Positions 15,022 through 23,178 of a stretch of DNA of 29,961 bases are shown here, one piece after another (within the stretch, counting starts at the first letter, position 1; every line of letters begins with the position of its first letter). Under the pieces are notes generated by a model, which did no database searches, was not told where the DNA came from, and saw only the letters and a list, made by a program, of their open reading frames with translations. Both the position numbers and the translations under genes were made by a program. Source of the stretch: an uncultured Sulfurovum sp. (lineage in GTDB: Bacteria > Campylobacterota > Campylobacteria > Campylobacterales > Sulfurovaceae); the NCBI GenBank assembly GCA_947311605.1, contig CAMZLC010000119.1, forward strand, positions 1 to 29,961, read 5' to 3'.

Positions 15022-16709
15022 AACATAATTTTACTTTAGGTGTTACTCACGCAAGACTAATAGTCCGTATACTAATTTTTTTATTGCCTTTTCCAACTTT
15101 TGCAAATATGACAATGGACATCCAAAACAGTATCCCAAACTATATCAAGCCCGGAAGCAGAGCAACAGTCCATACACTCTACAAGGACAATGACTACAAG
15201 CCCTTCTGGACAGGAGAGGAGAATGCCCAACAGCTTGCATCACTTCTGGAGGCACTGGGCAATCCGCTCTTCAACTACAAGTATAAGCAGTTCAACCAAG
15301 AGAGGATCATCGATCTGGCACTGGAGAATGAGAACAGTGCCGAACTGGATATTCTCGCTACCGAAGCCTATTTGAACCTGATACACTTCATCCGTGTCGG
15401 GGATGTAGACTGGGCACTGGTCAAGCGCAAACTGGACGGGCTCAAAGCGGCACAGGATGTACGCGCCACCTGGGAGATCCGTCCCAAAGGTATGCCCTCT
15501 CCGGAAAGTATGCGCAACGCGATCACTGGAAAGCATATCCGAGGATACCTCACGACGCTTCTGCCGCTTGTCGATCAATACAAACCTCTGGTCGCCATGC
15601 TCGAAAGATACAGAAATATGCCAAACTTCTCCAAGATCCCTTTTGGCAAAACACTCAAGCGTGGCAGAACAGACAGTCGTATTCGGACGATCAAAAAACT
15701 GCTGCAGTTTACCGGAGACTTTCCCAAAAATGAGAGTACTGGCACAGGGTACACCAAAAGCCTCAGCCGTGCGATCTCTCGCTTCAAGGAGCGCTTCAAT
15801 CTCGCCAAGGGTGACTACATAGACAACAAGGTGATCAAATACCTCAATACCCCCAAAGCAGACTATATCAAAAAGATCCTCACCAATCTGGATATGCTCA
15901 AACTCCAGCCACATCGCCTGGAGTCCAGCCATGTGCAGATCAACGTACCCGAATTCAGACTCAGGTATTACCAGGGAGGCAAAGAGGCATTTCGAAGCGA
16001 CATTATCGTAGGACGGATAGACAGACCTACCCCTCTTTTTACTGACAAAATTGAATATATGGTACTCAACCCTACCTGGACGATCACCGACAATCTGGTC
16101 AAAAGAGATCTCATTCCCGTACTCAAAAAACACCCCAACTATCTCAAAGAAAACAACATACGCGTCTTCACTTCCTATAAAAAAGGTGCCAAGGAATCTC
16201 CTCTTGATCTACAGAAACTTTTCAGTTATGAGCACAGCAAAAAACATGTGCCTTACCGCTTCGTACAGTATCCCAGCGCACAAAATGCCCTCGGGCGTGT
16301 GAAATTCATGTTTCCCAACAAGTATGCCGTCTATCTGCATGACACCGACAACAAGTCCCTCTTCAAATACAGATACCGCGTCTACAGTTCAGGCTGCATG
16401 CGGGTACAGAGACCCTATGATTTCATGTATGCACTACTGGACAACGCAGGTAACAGCTATTCACGATCCAAACTCCAGCAGATATTTGACAGCAACAAGC
16501 CTACCACCATCCGGCTCAAAAGAGCCATTCCGGTACATGTACTCTATCAAGCCGTGAGACGAGACAAGGGCAAGGATTATTTTTTCTATGATGTCTATAT
16601 GTACGAGCAGATTGTTTATGAATCCACGGCTGGACACAAAAAAGCAAGCTTCAGAGTCCCGGCAGTCAGACTCACCAAGATCAACCGCATAGGCTCAAGG
16701 ATTAGGTAG
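15018..16709 (+). CDS. L,D-transpeptidase (YcbB/LdtD-like, YkuD domain), exported
   Basis: Peptidoglycan cross-linking enzyme of the large YcbB type acting in the periplasm. Residues 1-29 form a signal peptide (LIVRILIFLLPFPTFA|N). A helical scaffold follows with a peptidoglycan-binding-like segment around 215-275 (RIRTIKKLLQF, ISRFKERFNL), then the YkuD domain with VLNPTWTITDNLVKRD, catalytic-site His441 in YLHDTDNK and nucleophile Cys460 in SSGCMRV. Length 563 aa fits YcbB-like enzymes (~550-615). AGGAG lies 6 nt before the ATG, inside the DUF4365 gene. The first ~30 codons are AT-rich like the upstream pair, while the rest has the GC-richer core composition, so a composition boundary falls inside this gene. 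Confidence 0.92.
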   Translation: MKHNFTLGVTHARLIVRILIFLLPFPTFANMTMDIQNSIPNYIKPGSRATVHTLYKDNDYKPFWTGEENAQQLASLLEALGNPLFNYKYKQFNQERIIDLALENENSAELDILATEAYLNLIHFIRVGDVDWALVKRKLDGLKAAQDVRATWEIRPKGMPSPESMRNAITGKHIRGYLTTLLPLVDQYKPLVAMLERYRNMPNFSKIPFGKTLKRGRTDSRIRTIKKLLQFTGDFPKNESTGTGYTKSLSRAISRFKERFNLAKGDYIDNKVIKYLNTPKADYIKKILTNLDMLKLQPHRLESSHVQINVPEFRLRYYQGGKEAFRSDIIVGRIDRPTPLFTDKIEYMVLNPTWTITDNLVKRDLIPVLKKHPNYLKENNIRVFTSYKKGAKESPLDLQKLFSYEHSKKHVPYRFVQYPSAQNALGRVKFMFPNKYAVYLHDTDNKSLFKYRYRVYSSGCMRVQRPYDFMYALLDNAGNSYSRSKLQQIFDSNKPTTIRLKRAIPVHVLYQAVRRDKGKDYFFYDVYMYEQIVYESTAGHKKASFRVPAVRLTKINRIGSRIR

Positions 16710-16861
16710 GTCCTTTCCCTCTCTGCCTGTTCTATTCCTGCTTCCGGTTATTGCCACACCCCTTCAGCACTTCACAGGAAGCACCAAGACCTATGTTTTA
16801 TTTAAGGTGACAACCGGTCTTTAAAGTTTTAAGGTCGCGGTGAGCAGGATCAGGATTGGCT

Positions 16862-17638
16862 CTAGAGTGCCTTGATCTCCAGCTCCAGTTTCACTCCAAA
16901 CTCACTCAGTACCTTCTCTCTGGCAAGCCCTATCAGTCTCATGGCTTCATCATAAGTGCCGCCGCCTTGGTTGACCAAGAAGTTTGCGTGCACTTCACTC
17001 CATGCCATCCCGCCGTCACGATGGCCTTTGAGTCCGACTGCCTCTATGAGTCTGCCTGCCGAGTCACCCTCCGGGTTTTTGAAGGCTGAGCCTGCGCTGG
17101 GATCATGGGGCTGATTGGCACGCAGGGCTTTCAGCTCCTCGTTCAGCACCTGCGAGTAGCCTCTGTGTATCTCAAATCTGGCAGCCGTAGCCACCCCGCC
17201 AAGTTTGGCATAGCGGTAGCCGTGCGCTATCTCATCTTTGGATATCCACTCTCCGTCTATCTCTATGCTGTGCAGGATATTGAAGATCTCATACGCTTTG
17301 ACCCCGGCATTCATCGCCAGCATCCCGCCCAGTGTGCCGGGCAATTTGGCACAGAATTCAAATCCCGCTATATCATGCTTTTTGACATAACTGACGATCC
17401 TGCCCGTAGGCATCGCCGCACCAATCTCCAACAAACCGGCACTCTCTTTGATATAGGCAAAGTCTTTGGAGAGCATCATAAGTGGCGGTGGAGTGGTAGA
17501 GACCAATAGATTATTGGCTCCCCCGATAAGATGTCGATCACGAGGTATCTCATCACCTCTCTCTATCATCAGTACCTCTTCAGGCTGACCTACGCGTATG
17601 CTTGAGTATGTCGAGAAGTCTATGGTTTTAGTGAACAT
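16862..17638 (-). CDS. murB: UDP-N-acetylenolpyruvoylglucosamine reductase MurB
   Basis: FAD- and NADPH-dependent reduction of UDP-GlcNAc-enolpyruvate to UDP-MurNAc, second committed step of peptidoglycan precursor synthesis. FAD-binding segments are LIGGANNLLVS and KLPGTLGGMLAMNAG; the proton-donor serine is in SAGSAFKNPEG (Ser ~184), and the C-terminal LELEIKAL keeps the catalytic Glu position. Length 258 aa is short for bacteria generally but normal for Helicobacter/Campylobacter. I start it at the ATG at 17636-17638 because AAGGA lies 9 nt upstream; an in-frame ATG three codons earlier abuts that AAGGA. Convergent with the L,D-transpeptidase gene across a 152-nt gap with no recognisable element. 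Confidence 0.95.
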   Translation of the reverse strand: MFTKTIDFSTYSSIRVGQPEEVLMIERGDEIPRDRHLIGGANNLLVSTTPPPLMMLSKDFAYIKESAGLLEIGAAMPTGRIVSYVKKHDIAGFEFCAKLPGTLGGMLAMNAGVKAYEIFNILHSIEIDGEWISKDEIAHGYRYAKLGGVATAARFEIHRGYSQVLNEELKALRANQPHDPSAGSAFKNPEGDSAGRLIEAVGLKGHRDGGMAWSEVHANFLVNQGGGTYDEAMRLIGLAREKVLSEFGVKLELEIKAL

Positions 17639-17721
17639 ATAACCCATTCCTTATTGCAATTCTTCCAATAAGAACCATACTCTTTAAAAAATCTTTTGAA
17701 AGTGCCCATGTCAAACCATCT

Positions 17722-19560
17722 TTATGTTTCATCCACATCTTTCCTGCTCTCTATCTTTAATTTTTTTAATTCTTTCTTTGTATCTATGCCTAACCTTTTT
17801 TCAAGCTTTTCTATTCTCCACTCCTCATCACCACCACATTTCCTTAAATCTTCTAGTGCAGTAAATATTAGCATCAAAATCTTAGCTACGCCCTTATTGT
17901 GTCCGTGACCGATATAGTGCCTGAAGTGCACTATAAAGTTTTCAACTTTTTTTGCAAACTCTTGTGACGATCTTATGCCTGAAATATAAGAGTCCCTAGA
18001 TAGATTTTCCAACAACAACAAACTTTTCGTCACAAAACTTTTAGATACACAGGCATAATCAAGTGCCTTGATGGTCTCATCCAAAGAAGTAGAACTATTT
18101 GATTCTGCTAGCTTTTTCATATACTCTTCCGCCCAGCCATATTCCTCTTTTATCATGTCAATAGGGTTCTCGAATCCTGGAGAGCGATATTGATAATATT
18201 CTATATACCCCTTGACAATTTTTTCCTCAATACCAGTTTTTCCATCAAAAGAAAATTCCTTAATCACATTTATATGGGATCTAAAGTTTTCATATCCGAC
18301 TGCACGAGGAATAAGCATGGCATCATTCTCTAAAAGCTCCACCATTTTCCTTATGATGTCATTTATTTTAGACGAATAGTCCTCAAGTATACGATTATAT
18401 AGTCCGAACATGTTGTCACGGATGTCGTATCCCTTCAAAAAATTATTATTGCTTGAAAGCTGTTTCAAAAGAAGGCTTTTGTTTATAATATTTCTCTCTA
18501 AAAATCCATATAAAGTATGCTCTATTTTGTCTTGATTTGGAGACATTACCCCAATGTAATGCAATGCGTGGTAAGACTTAGCGTTTTCGCTATGCTTTTT
18601 GATCTCCTTCTTGTCTTCGCTATTACTCTTCTCTGTCTCACTGTTCCGACCATATTCAATGATACATCCCGGAGCAAGCTTGCTTGGCACATATAAAGAA
18701 TTTTTTATATGTGCCAGAAATTCACCGTACGAATAGTTACTCTTGAGTTTAAATACAAATAAATTTAATGCTATTTTTACAAATTCATCGACAACTTTTT
18801 TATCATACTCTTTATCTTTGATAAAATTAAAATGCTCCAAGAGATATAATGCCTGCTTCATAATCCTGATATTGAAAAGACCCGTTTCTCTAAAAAATTG
18901 ATAAATTGTTTCATGATCAGCAAAGGTAATCTTTTCTACATCCTCCTTGATCGCTTCAAAAACCTCTTCATGGTTCGGCACATAATAAAATCCATAATCT
19001 ACTACTTTCTCCTTGTAGAGAGCAAATACCTCATCATGCTTTTTGCCGTCTATATCGGAGAGCTTATTGAGCTCCCCTTCATTCAGAATCATGACAACTT
19101 TGCACTCTTTTTGTTCTTTGAACTGAGAGATAAGCCCCATAACATCCTTTAGGGGAACCTTGTCAGACAATCGCTCAAAGTCATCAAAGCAGATAACAAT
19201 ATTCTTGAAATCGCCAGGACTAAATAAGGACAAAATAGAACCGGCAGAAACATTTATAGGCAAATGCAATGCCTTTGAGGCCATACTGCTAACGGTGTCC
19301 AAGTGTTTGCTATATTTTTTTAAGGTTTTGTTGTACTTGTATAATTTGGTTACAATTGTGGTTTCTATATCAGCTAAAGAATTTTGACCAAATAGGGAGA
19401 TATAGACAACATCTTTTCCTCTTAAATGATTTGTGGTAAATTCTTTCCAAAAATATGTCTTGCCGACTCCCCATTCGCCAGAGAGCATAGCGACAAAAGG
19501 TCTATTGTCATTCAAAATAAGACTTTTGAGAGACTCTTCTATTTGCTTTTTATTCCCCAT
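17722..19560 (-). CDS. KAP-family P-loop NTPase
   Basis: A 612-aa protein with Walker A GEWGVGKT (28-35) and Walker B IVICFDDFERL (~121-131) followed by VVMILNEGEL (sensor-1-like Asn), the arrangement of KAP P-loop NTPases. Many KAP proteins have paired membrane helices inserted in the NTPase domain; none is evident here, so this looks like a soluble member. The C-terminal ~300 residues are helical, charged and unassigned. The family includes the F-plasmid phage-exclusion protein PifA. It is downstream of, and overlaps by 11 nt, the DUF4143-type ATPase gene, with GGAGGA in the overlap as its ribosome site. Clearly more AT-rich than flanking murB and recA, suggesting an acquired block. Confidence 0.82.
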   Translation of the reverse strand: MGNKKQIEESLKSLILNDNRPFVAMLSGEWGVGKTYFWKEFTTNHLRGKDVVYISLFGQNSLADIETTIVTKLYKYNKTLKKYSKHLDTVSSMASKALHLPINVSAGSILSLFSPGDFKNIVICFDDFERLSDKVPLKDVMGLISQFKEQKECKVVMILNEGELNKLSDIDGKKHDEVFALYKEKVVDYGFYYVPNHEEVFEAIKEDVEKITFADHETIYQFFRETGLFNIRIMKQALYLLEHFNFIKDKEYDKKVVDEFVKIALNLFVFKLKSNYSYGEFLAHIKNSLYVPSKLAPGCIIEYGRNSETEKSNSEDKKEIKKHSENAKSYHALHYIGVMSPNQDKIEHTLYGFLERNIINKSLLLKQLSSNNNFLKGYDIRDNMFGLYNRILEDYSSKINDIIRKMVELLENDAMLIPRAVGYENFRSHINVIKEFSFDGKTGIEEKIVKGYIEYYQYRSPGFENPIDMIKEEYGWAEEYMKKLAESNSSTSLDETIKALDYACVSKSFVTKSLLLLENLSRDSYISGIRSSQEFAKKVENFIVHFRHYIGHGHNKGVAKILMLIFTALEDLRKCGGDEEWRIEKLEKRLGIDTKKELKKLKIESRKDVDET

Positions 19561-20842
19561 TATCTTCCTCCATCAGCAGCCATTTCCACATCGGTATCAC
19601 CTCTATGCTTCCCTCATCTATCTCTATGCTCTCCTCTCTTTCTGAGGTTATCAGGTAGCTCTTGTTCAAATTGAAATATCTCATACCCTCTGCCAGTGCC
19701 CCTGTCTCTCTATAGAGTGTTTTCTCATCCTCTATCTGGTAGGCTACATTGACCAGATACTCTTTGTCTGTTTTGATATAGAGGTCCACCTCTTGCGTTT
19801 GTTTGAAATAGTAAACCTCATCGCTACCTCTTCGCAAATGCAAAAATGCCACGTTTTCATAGAGTTTGGAGTAGTCTTTGCTTGCAGATATAGAAAACAG
19901 CTTTTTGAATCCATTATCTATAGCATAAAGTTTTTTGGGGTTTCTCTGCTCCTCCTTTACAGAGTTTCTGTGTATTGGCACGGTAAAGAGGGTATACGCC
20001 TCTTGCAGGTAGGAGAGATAGTCCTGGAGTGTATCTTTGCCTATTTTATAGCCTTGTGACTTGTAATCATTGTATAATTTATTTACAGAGACAAGAGTCC
20101 CCATATTGACAAACATATATTTGATAAGATGCTTCAGCAAACTTTGGTTTTTGATCTGATATCGCTCTACGATATCTTTATAGACGATGAGATCCAGATA
20201 ATCTTTCAGGATACGCTTCTGCACATCGGCACTCTCATCAAAAGTCTCAGCGAAGCCACCATCTACAAGATAGGTATCAAAAGCATTTTTGATATAAGAG
20301 ACGGATTTGGAAGAGTAGAGGTTGATATCGATATTTTTATACTTTAGATATTCCTTGAATGAAAAGGGGAATATCTCATAGGTAATGGTTCTGCCCCGCA
20401 GGGAGGTAGCAATCTCACTGGAGAGCAGCTTGGAGGATGAGCCCGTCACAAAGAGCTGTGCATTTTCTGTATCGTAGATACGACGAACGTACTTTTCCCA
20501 GCCCTCTATATTTTGGACTTCATCTAAAAAGATATATACTTTTTCATCTCTCTTTTTCGGGTAGAGTTCATAGTAGCCCTCCAGTAGCAAATCCAGATCT
20601 TTTAAAGTAATAGGAAAGAGTCTGTCATCTTCAAAATTGATATAAATGATGCTTGTGGTATCTATTTTTTTTCTAAGTTTTTCAATGAGTGAGAAGAGCA
20701 TATAGGTTTTGCCGCAACGCCTTACGCCTATGAGGGAGACAATTTTTTTTGTTTCTGTAGGAATCTCATAGTCTCTAGGCACAATAGTGCCAAAATCCCG
20801 CTCCTGGAAGTCTGTGATGAGCTTCTTGAATATCTCTTTCAT
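19550..20842 (-). CDS. AAA ATPase with DUF4143-type C-terminus
   Basis: 430 aa from the ATG at 20842, which has AAGGAT 4 nt upstream; a TTG five codons earlier lies upstream of that site and is disfavoured. Walker A is GVRRCGKT (~39-46), Walker B is VYIFLDEVQNIEGWEKYVR (~102-120), followed by FVTGSSSKLLSSEIATSLRGR, the hallmark of the AAA_14/DUF4143 family. The C-terminal half has a winged-helix-like region and a restriction-endonuclease-like end with EVDLYI and YLVNVAYQI. Such ATPases are common, poorly understood, and often mobile or defence-linked. First gene of a two-gene operon with the KAP NTPase (11-nt overlap). Confidence 0.87.
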   Translation of the reverse strand: MKEIFKKLITDFQERDFGTIVPRDYEIPTETKKIVSLIGVRRCGKTYMLFSLIEKLRKKIDTTSIIYINFEDDRLFPITLKDLDLLLEGYYELYPKKRDEKVYIFLDEVQNIEGWEKYVRRIYDTENAQLFVTGSSSKLLSSEIATSLRGRTITYEIFPFSFKEYLKYKNIDINLYSSKSVSYIKNAFDTYLVDGGFAETFDESADVQKRILKDYLDLIVYKDIVERYQIKNQSLLKHLIKYMFVNMGTLVSVNKLYNDYKSQGYKIGKDTLQDYLSYLQEAYTLFTVPIHRNSVKEEQRNPKKLYAIDNGFKKLFSISASKDYSKLYENVAFLHLRRGSDEVYYFKQTQEVDLYIKTDKEYLVNVAYQIEDEKTLYRETGALAEGMRYFNLNKSYLITSEREESIEIDEGSIEVIPMWKWLLMEEDNGE

Positions 20843-20855
20843 TTTTATCCTTATC

Positions 20856-20894
20856 AACTAGGATAATTATAGCACTTTTTGTCCTAGTTTACAA
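20856..20894 (-). promoter_or_regulatory. promoter embedded in a palindromic operator-like site
   Basis: On minus: TTGTAA (20889-20894), 17-nt spacer, TATAAT (20866-20871), ~24 nt before the ATPase ATG. Perfect 8-bp inverted arms AACTAGGA/TCCTAGTT (20856-20863, 20882-20889), centred beside the -10 box, bracket it. A dimeric repressor could bind there; neither encoded protein has an obvious DNA-binding regulator role except a possible winged helix in the ATPase. Confidence 0.65.
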
Positions 20895-20906
20895 GTATAA
20901 AATTTT

Positions 20907-21722
20907 CTAGCTATTTCGCAGCTCTTCATACTCTCTTGGGATGAGGTAATCCTCTGTTTTGATCGGCAGCTCCCACATATTGTGCTCAAATCCGATCGCA
21001 TAGAGCCTGTCCAGTGCTTTGAGCTGTAGGTCATTCAGCTCTACGGAATCATCGGAGGCATACATATCAAGATACTTTTTGAGCATCTCATCCGAGATAC
21101 GCACCAGCGCATCCCCTTCGAGTTTGGCGCAAAGCTCCTCTTTGCGTGCGTTGGCGACCTTCACACCGTCGATAAGGATCTGTTCGATCTCTATGGCACG
21201 AGTCAGAGGCAGGCTGCGGCGGATCGCCATACCTCCCAGTGGCAGAGGCAGACCCTCGCCGGCAAGCTCCACCCAGATATCCCAGATCTCCTTTTCGACC
21301 TCCAGGCTCTCGTCAAAATCCAGGATCGATTCATGGATCAGCACTCCGGCATCTACTTCGCCGCTGACTACTGCCTGCTCAATCTCCAGAAAGTCCATAT
21401 AGACCGGGCGTGCTTCAGGATAGTAGAGACGAAACAGCATGGCGTTGGTGGTATACCTGCCCGAGAGAGCGACCCTGAAGTTCCGTCTGAGTTTTTTGTC
21501 CTTGCGACGGATCAGCTTGGGGCCGTAGCCCTCACCAAAACTCACTGCCGTGCGAAGCAGTGCATACTCATCACGGATCAGCGGATACATCCCAAAACTG
21601 ATCGCACTCACATCATAGGTGCCCTTGAGCGCCTCGACATTGAGTGTCTCGATATCGAGCCCGATATTCTCAAAAGCATAGGCACGGGTATCCACCCAGC
21701 CAAATTTGATCGCATAATACAT
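20907..21722 (-). CDS. mqnD: 1,4-dihydroxy-6-naphthoate synthase-like MqnD, frameshifted at its N-terminus
   Basis: MqnD cleaves cyclic dehypoxanthine futalosine to dihydroxynaphthoate in the futalosine menaquinone pathway used by Campylobacterota. The open part (271 aa) begins MYYAIKFGWVDTRAYAFENIGLD and contains the substrate-binding-protein-like fold with VSAISFGMYP, GYGPKLIRR, ALSGRYTTNAMLF, VDAGVLIHES (His at the catalytic-base position) and GLPLPLGGMAIRR. The canonical N-terminal HSPDADDIFM segment is missing from this frame but is present just upstream in another frame; see the adjoining entry. As drawn, the protein lacks ~16 N-terminal residues including ligand-binding positions. The gene is separated by only 12 nt from the ATPase-operon promoter region and diverges from recA. 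Confidence 0.85.
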   Translation of the reverse strand: MYYAIKFGWVDTRAYAFENIGLDIETLNVEALKGTYDVSAISFGMYPLIRDEYALLRTAVSFGEGYGPKLIRRKDKKLRRNFRVALSGRYTTNAMLFRLYYPEARPVYMDFLEIEQAVVSGEVDAGVLIHESILDFDESLEVEKEIWDIWVELAGEGLPLPLGGMAIRRSLPLTRAIEIEQILIDGVKVANARKEELCAKLEGDALVRISDEMLKKYLDMYASDDSVELNDLQLKALDRLYAIGFEHNMWELPIKTEDYLIPREYEELRNS

Positions 21723-21771
21723 AAAGATATCATCGGCATGGAGAGTGGGCTAGTTGGATGGTTTTGGGCAT
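21723..21771 (-). pseudogene. mqnD: severed 5' end of mqnD (apparent 2-nt deletion)
   Basis: An ATG at 21769-21771 with AGAAGG 7 nt upstream starts a frame reading MPKTIQLAHSP that then meets a stop. Inserting two bases after 21739 (GA on the coding strand) restores HSPDADDIFMYYAIKFGW in one frame to the end, giving 288 aa, the normal MqnD length. So the gene carries either a true frameshift or a sequence error. Confidence 0.75.
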
Positions 21772-21836
21772 AGTGTTACCTTCTTATTCATATGGGTTAT
21801 TTTATCATAGAGGTGCAAAAAAGGAAATTTAAGTAA

Positions 21837-21859
21837 AAATATGACAATTTGACATATTT
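21837..21859. promoter_or_regulatory. near-perfect 23-bp dyad upstream of recA
   Basis: Arms AAATATG/CATATTT with inner CAA/TTG around a central T; 10 of 11 pairs match, the only mismatch being A/A. A TATACT box (21859-21864) abuts it and a second TATACT lies at 21884-21889. It sits in the 178-nt divergent region of mqnD and recA and could be an operator for either. Confidence 0.55.
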
Positions 21860-21949
21860 ATACTATTCATTGCAAATATCCATTATACTCCCAGCATGAC
21901 CAAGTAACTAATCATTATTTGGATAAAATTCTTCATCAAGGACAAGGAT

Positions 21950-22987
21950 ATGGCAATGGATGCAAACAAGCAAAAAGCACTGGATATGGCGATCAAACAG
22001 ATAGACAAGGCGTTTGGCAAGGGCACACTTATGCGTCTGGGCGACAAAGAGTTTGAGCCTATCGAGGCGATCAGTACTGGGTCACTGGGGCTGGATATGG
22101 CATTGGGTATCGGCGGTATCCCTCAAGGACGCGTGGTTGAGATCTATGGGCCGGAATCGTCAGGCAAAACAACGCTGGCACTCCAAACCATCGCCTCTGC
22201 ACAAAAGGAGGGCATGGTCTGTGCCTTCATCGATGCGGAGCATGCGCTGGATGTCGTCTATGCCAAAAACCTAGGCGTGGATACAGACAACCTGCTGGTC
22301 TCACAGCCGGATTTTGGAGAACAGGCACTGGATGTACTGGAGACATTGACCCGCTCGGGTGCAGTAGACCTCATTGTGGTAGATTCCGTGGCGGCTCTGA
22401 CCCCCAAGAGTGAGATCGAAGGCGATATGGGGGATACCCATGTGGGATTACAAGCCAGACTGATGTCGCAGGCACTGAGAAAACTCACGGCCATCCTACA
22501 CAAAACCAACACCACCGTTATCTTCATCAACCAGATCCGTATGAAAATCGGTACGATGGGCTATGGCTCTCCGGAAACCACTACAGGAGGCAATGCACTC
22601 AAGTTCTACTGTTCGGTGCGCATCGATGTGCGTCGGATCGCCACACTCAAGCAGGGAGAGTCTCAGATCGGCAACCGTGTCAAAGCCAAGGTGGTCAAAA
22701 ACAAGGTCGCCCCTCCCTTTAGACAGGCAGAGTTTGACATCATGTTTGGCGAAGGTATCTCCTATATCGGCGAACTGATCGATTATGGTATCAAAATGGA
22801 TATCGTGGACAAATCCGGCGCATGGTTCAGCTATGGTGCAGAAAAATTGGGGCAAGGCAAAGAAAATGCCAAGCTAACACTCAAAGAAAATCCGGCACTC
22901 CAGGCAGAGATCGAGACCAAGGTCAAAGAGGCACTGGGTTTTGGTGCCGCATTGACCATGGACAAGAAAGATATGGTAGAGGAGTGA
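21950..22987 (+). CDS. recA: recombinase RecA
   Basis: ATP-dependent strand-exchange protein for homologous recombination and repair. Walker A is GPESSGKT (67-74), LIVVDSVAALTPKSEIEG is Walker B with the following loop, FINQIRMKIGTMGYGSPETTTGG covers loop L2, and the acidic C-terminus ends KKDMVEE. Length 345 aa is typical. Two ATGs (21950 and 21956) are possible; tandem AAGGA motifs upstream fit either, and the first is used here. The stop overlaps the ywbE ATG (TGATG). Upstream lies the AT-rich dyad site and possible TATACT -10 boxes; no LexA-type box is evident. Confidence 0.98.
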   Translation: MAMDANKQKALDMAIKQIDKAFGKGTLMRLGDKEFEPIEAISTGSLGLDMALGIGGIPQGRVVEIYGPESSGKTTLALQTIASAQKEGMVCAFIDAEHALDVVYAKNLGVDTDNLLVSQPDFGEQALDVLETLTRSGAVDLIVVDSVAALTPKSEIEGDMGDTHVGLQARLMSQALRKLTAILHKTNTTVIFINQIRMKIGTMGYGSPETTTGGNALKFYCSVRIDVRRIATLKQGESQIGNRVKAKVVKNKVAPPFRQAEFDIMFGEGISYIGELIDYGIKMDIVDKSGAWFSYGAEKLGQGKENAKLTLKENPALQAEIETKVKEALGFGAALTMDKKDMVEE

Positions 22988-23178
22988 TGCCAGGTACCAA
23001 ACGCAGTGCTGTCGGCGTAGGCATGCATGTCGGCATCGTGACCAAAGAGGATCAGTCCACAGGCTATATCACCTACGGTATCATCCAGCGTATCCTGACC
23101 AAGTCTGCCACACATCCACATGGCATCAAGGTGCGCTTAGAGACCAGAGAGGTGGGAAGAATCAAAGAGATCGTATGA
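22987..23178 (+). CDS. ywbE: YwbE family (DUF2196) small protein
   Basis: A 63-aa protein beginning MPGTKRSAVGVGMHVGIVTK with the family pattern G-M-x-V-x-I-V...K-x-D-Q-x-T-G...G-I-x-x-I-L-T-x-S-x-x-H-P-H-G-I-K-V-R-L-E and closing VGRIKEI. YwbE proteins are widespread and uncharacterised; the fold is a small KOW-like beta barrel by inference. The real start is the ATG at 22987, overlapping the recA stop; a longer upstream frame inside recA is a shadow. It overlaps the next gene by ATGA. Confidence 0.93.
   Translation: MPGTKRSAVGVGMHVGIVTKEDQSTGYITYGIIQRILTKSATHPHGIKVRLETREVGRIKEIV

Noticed and set aside
15240..16133. 297-aa minus-strand frame within the L,D-transpeptidase gene
   Set aside because: Shadow frame opposite a gene with catalytic motifs.
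16710..16861. 152-nt convergent gap with a TGCTTCC/GGAAGCA pair
   Set aside because: 7-bp arms with ~30-nt spacing and no T-tract; no terminator or gene can be supported.
17628..17732. 34-aa minus-strand frame MKHKDGLTWALS... between the KAP and murB genes
   Set aside because: A second frame over the same bases is equally open, there is no clear ribosome site, and both ends overlap neighbours; could be remnant coding sequence but unsupported.
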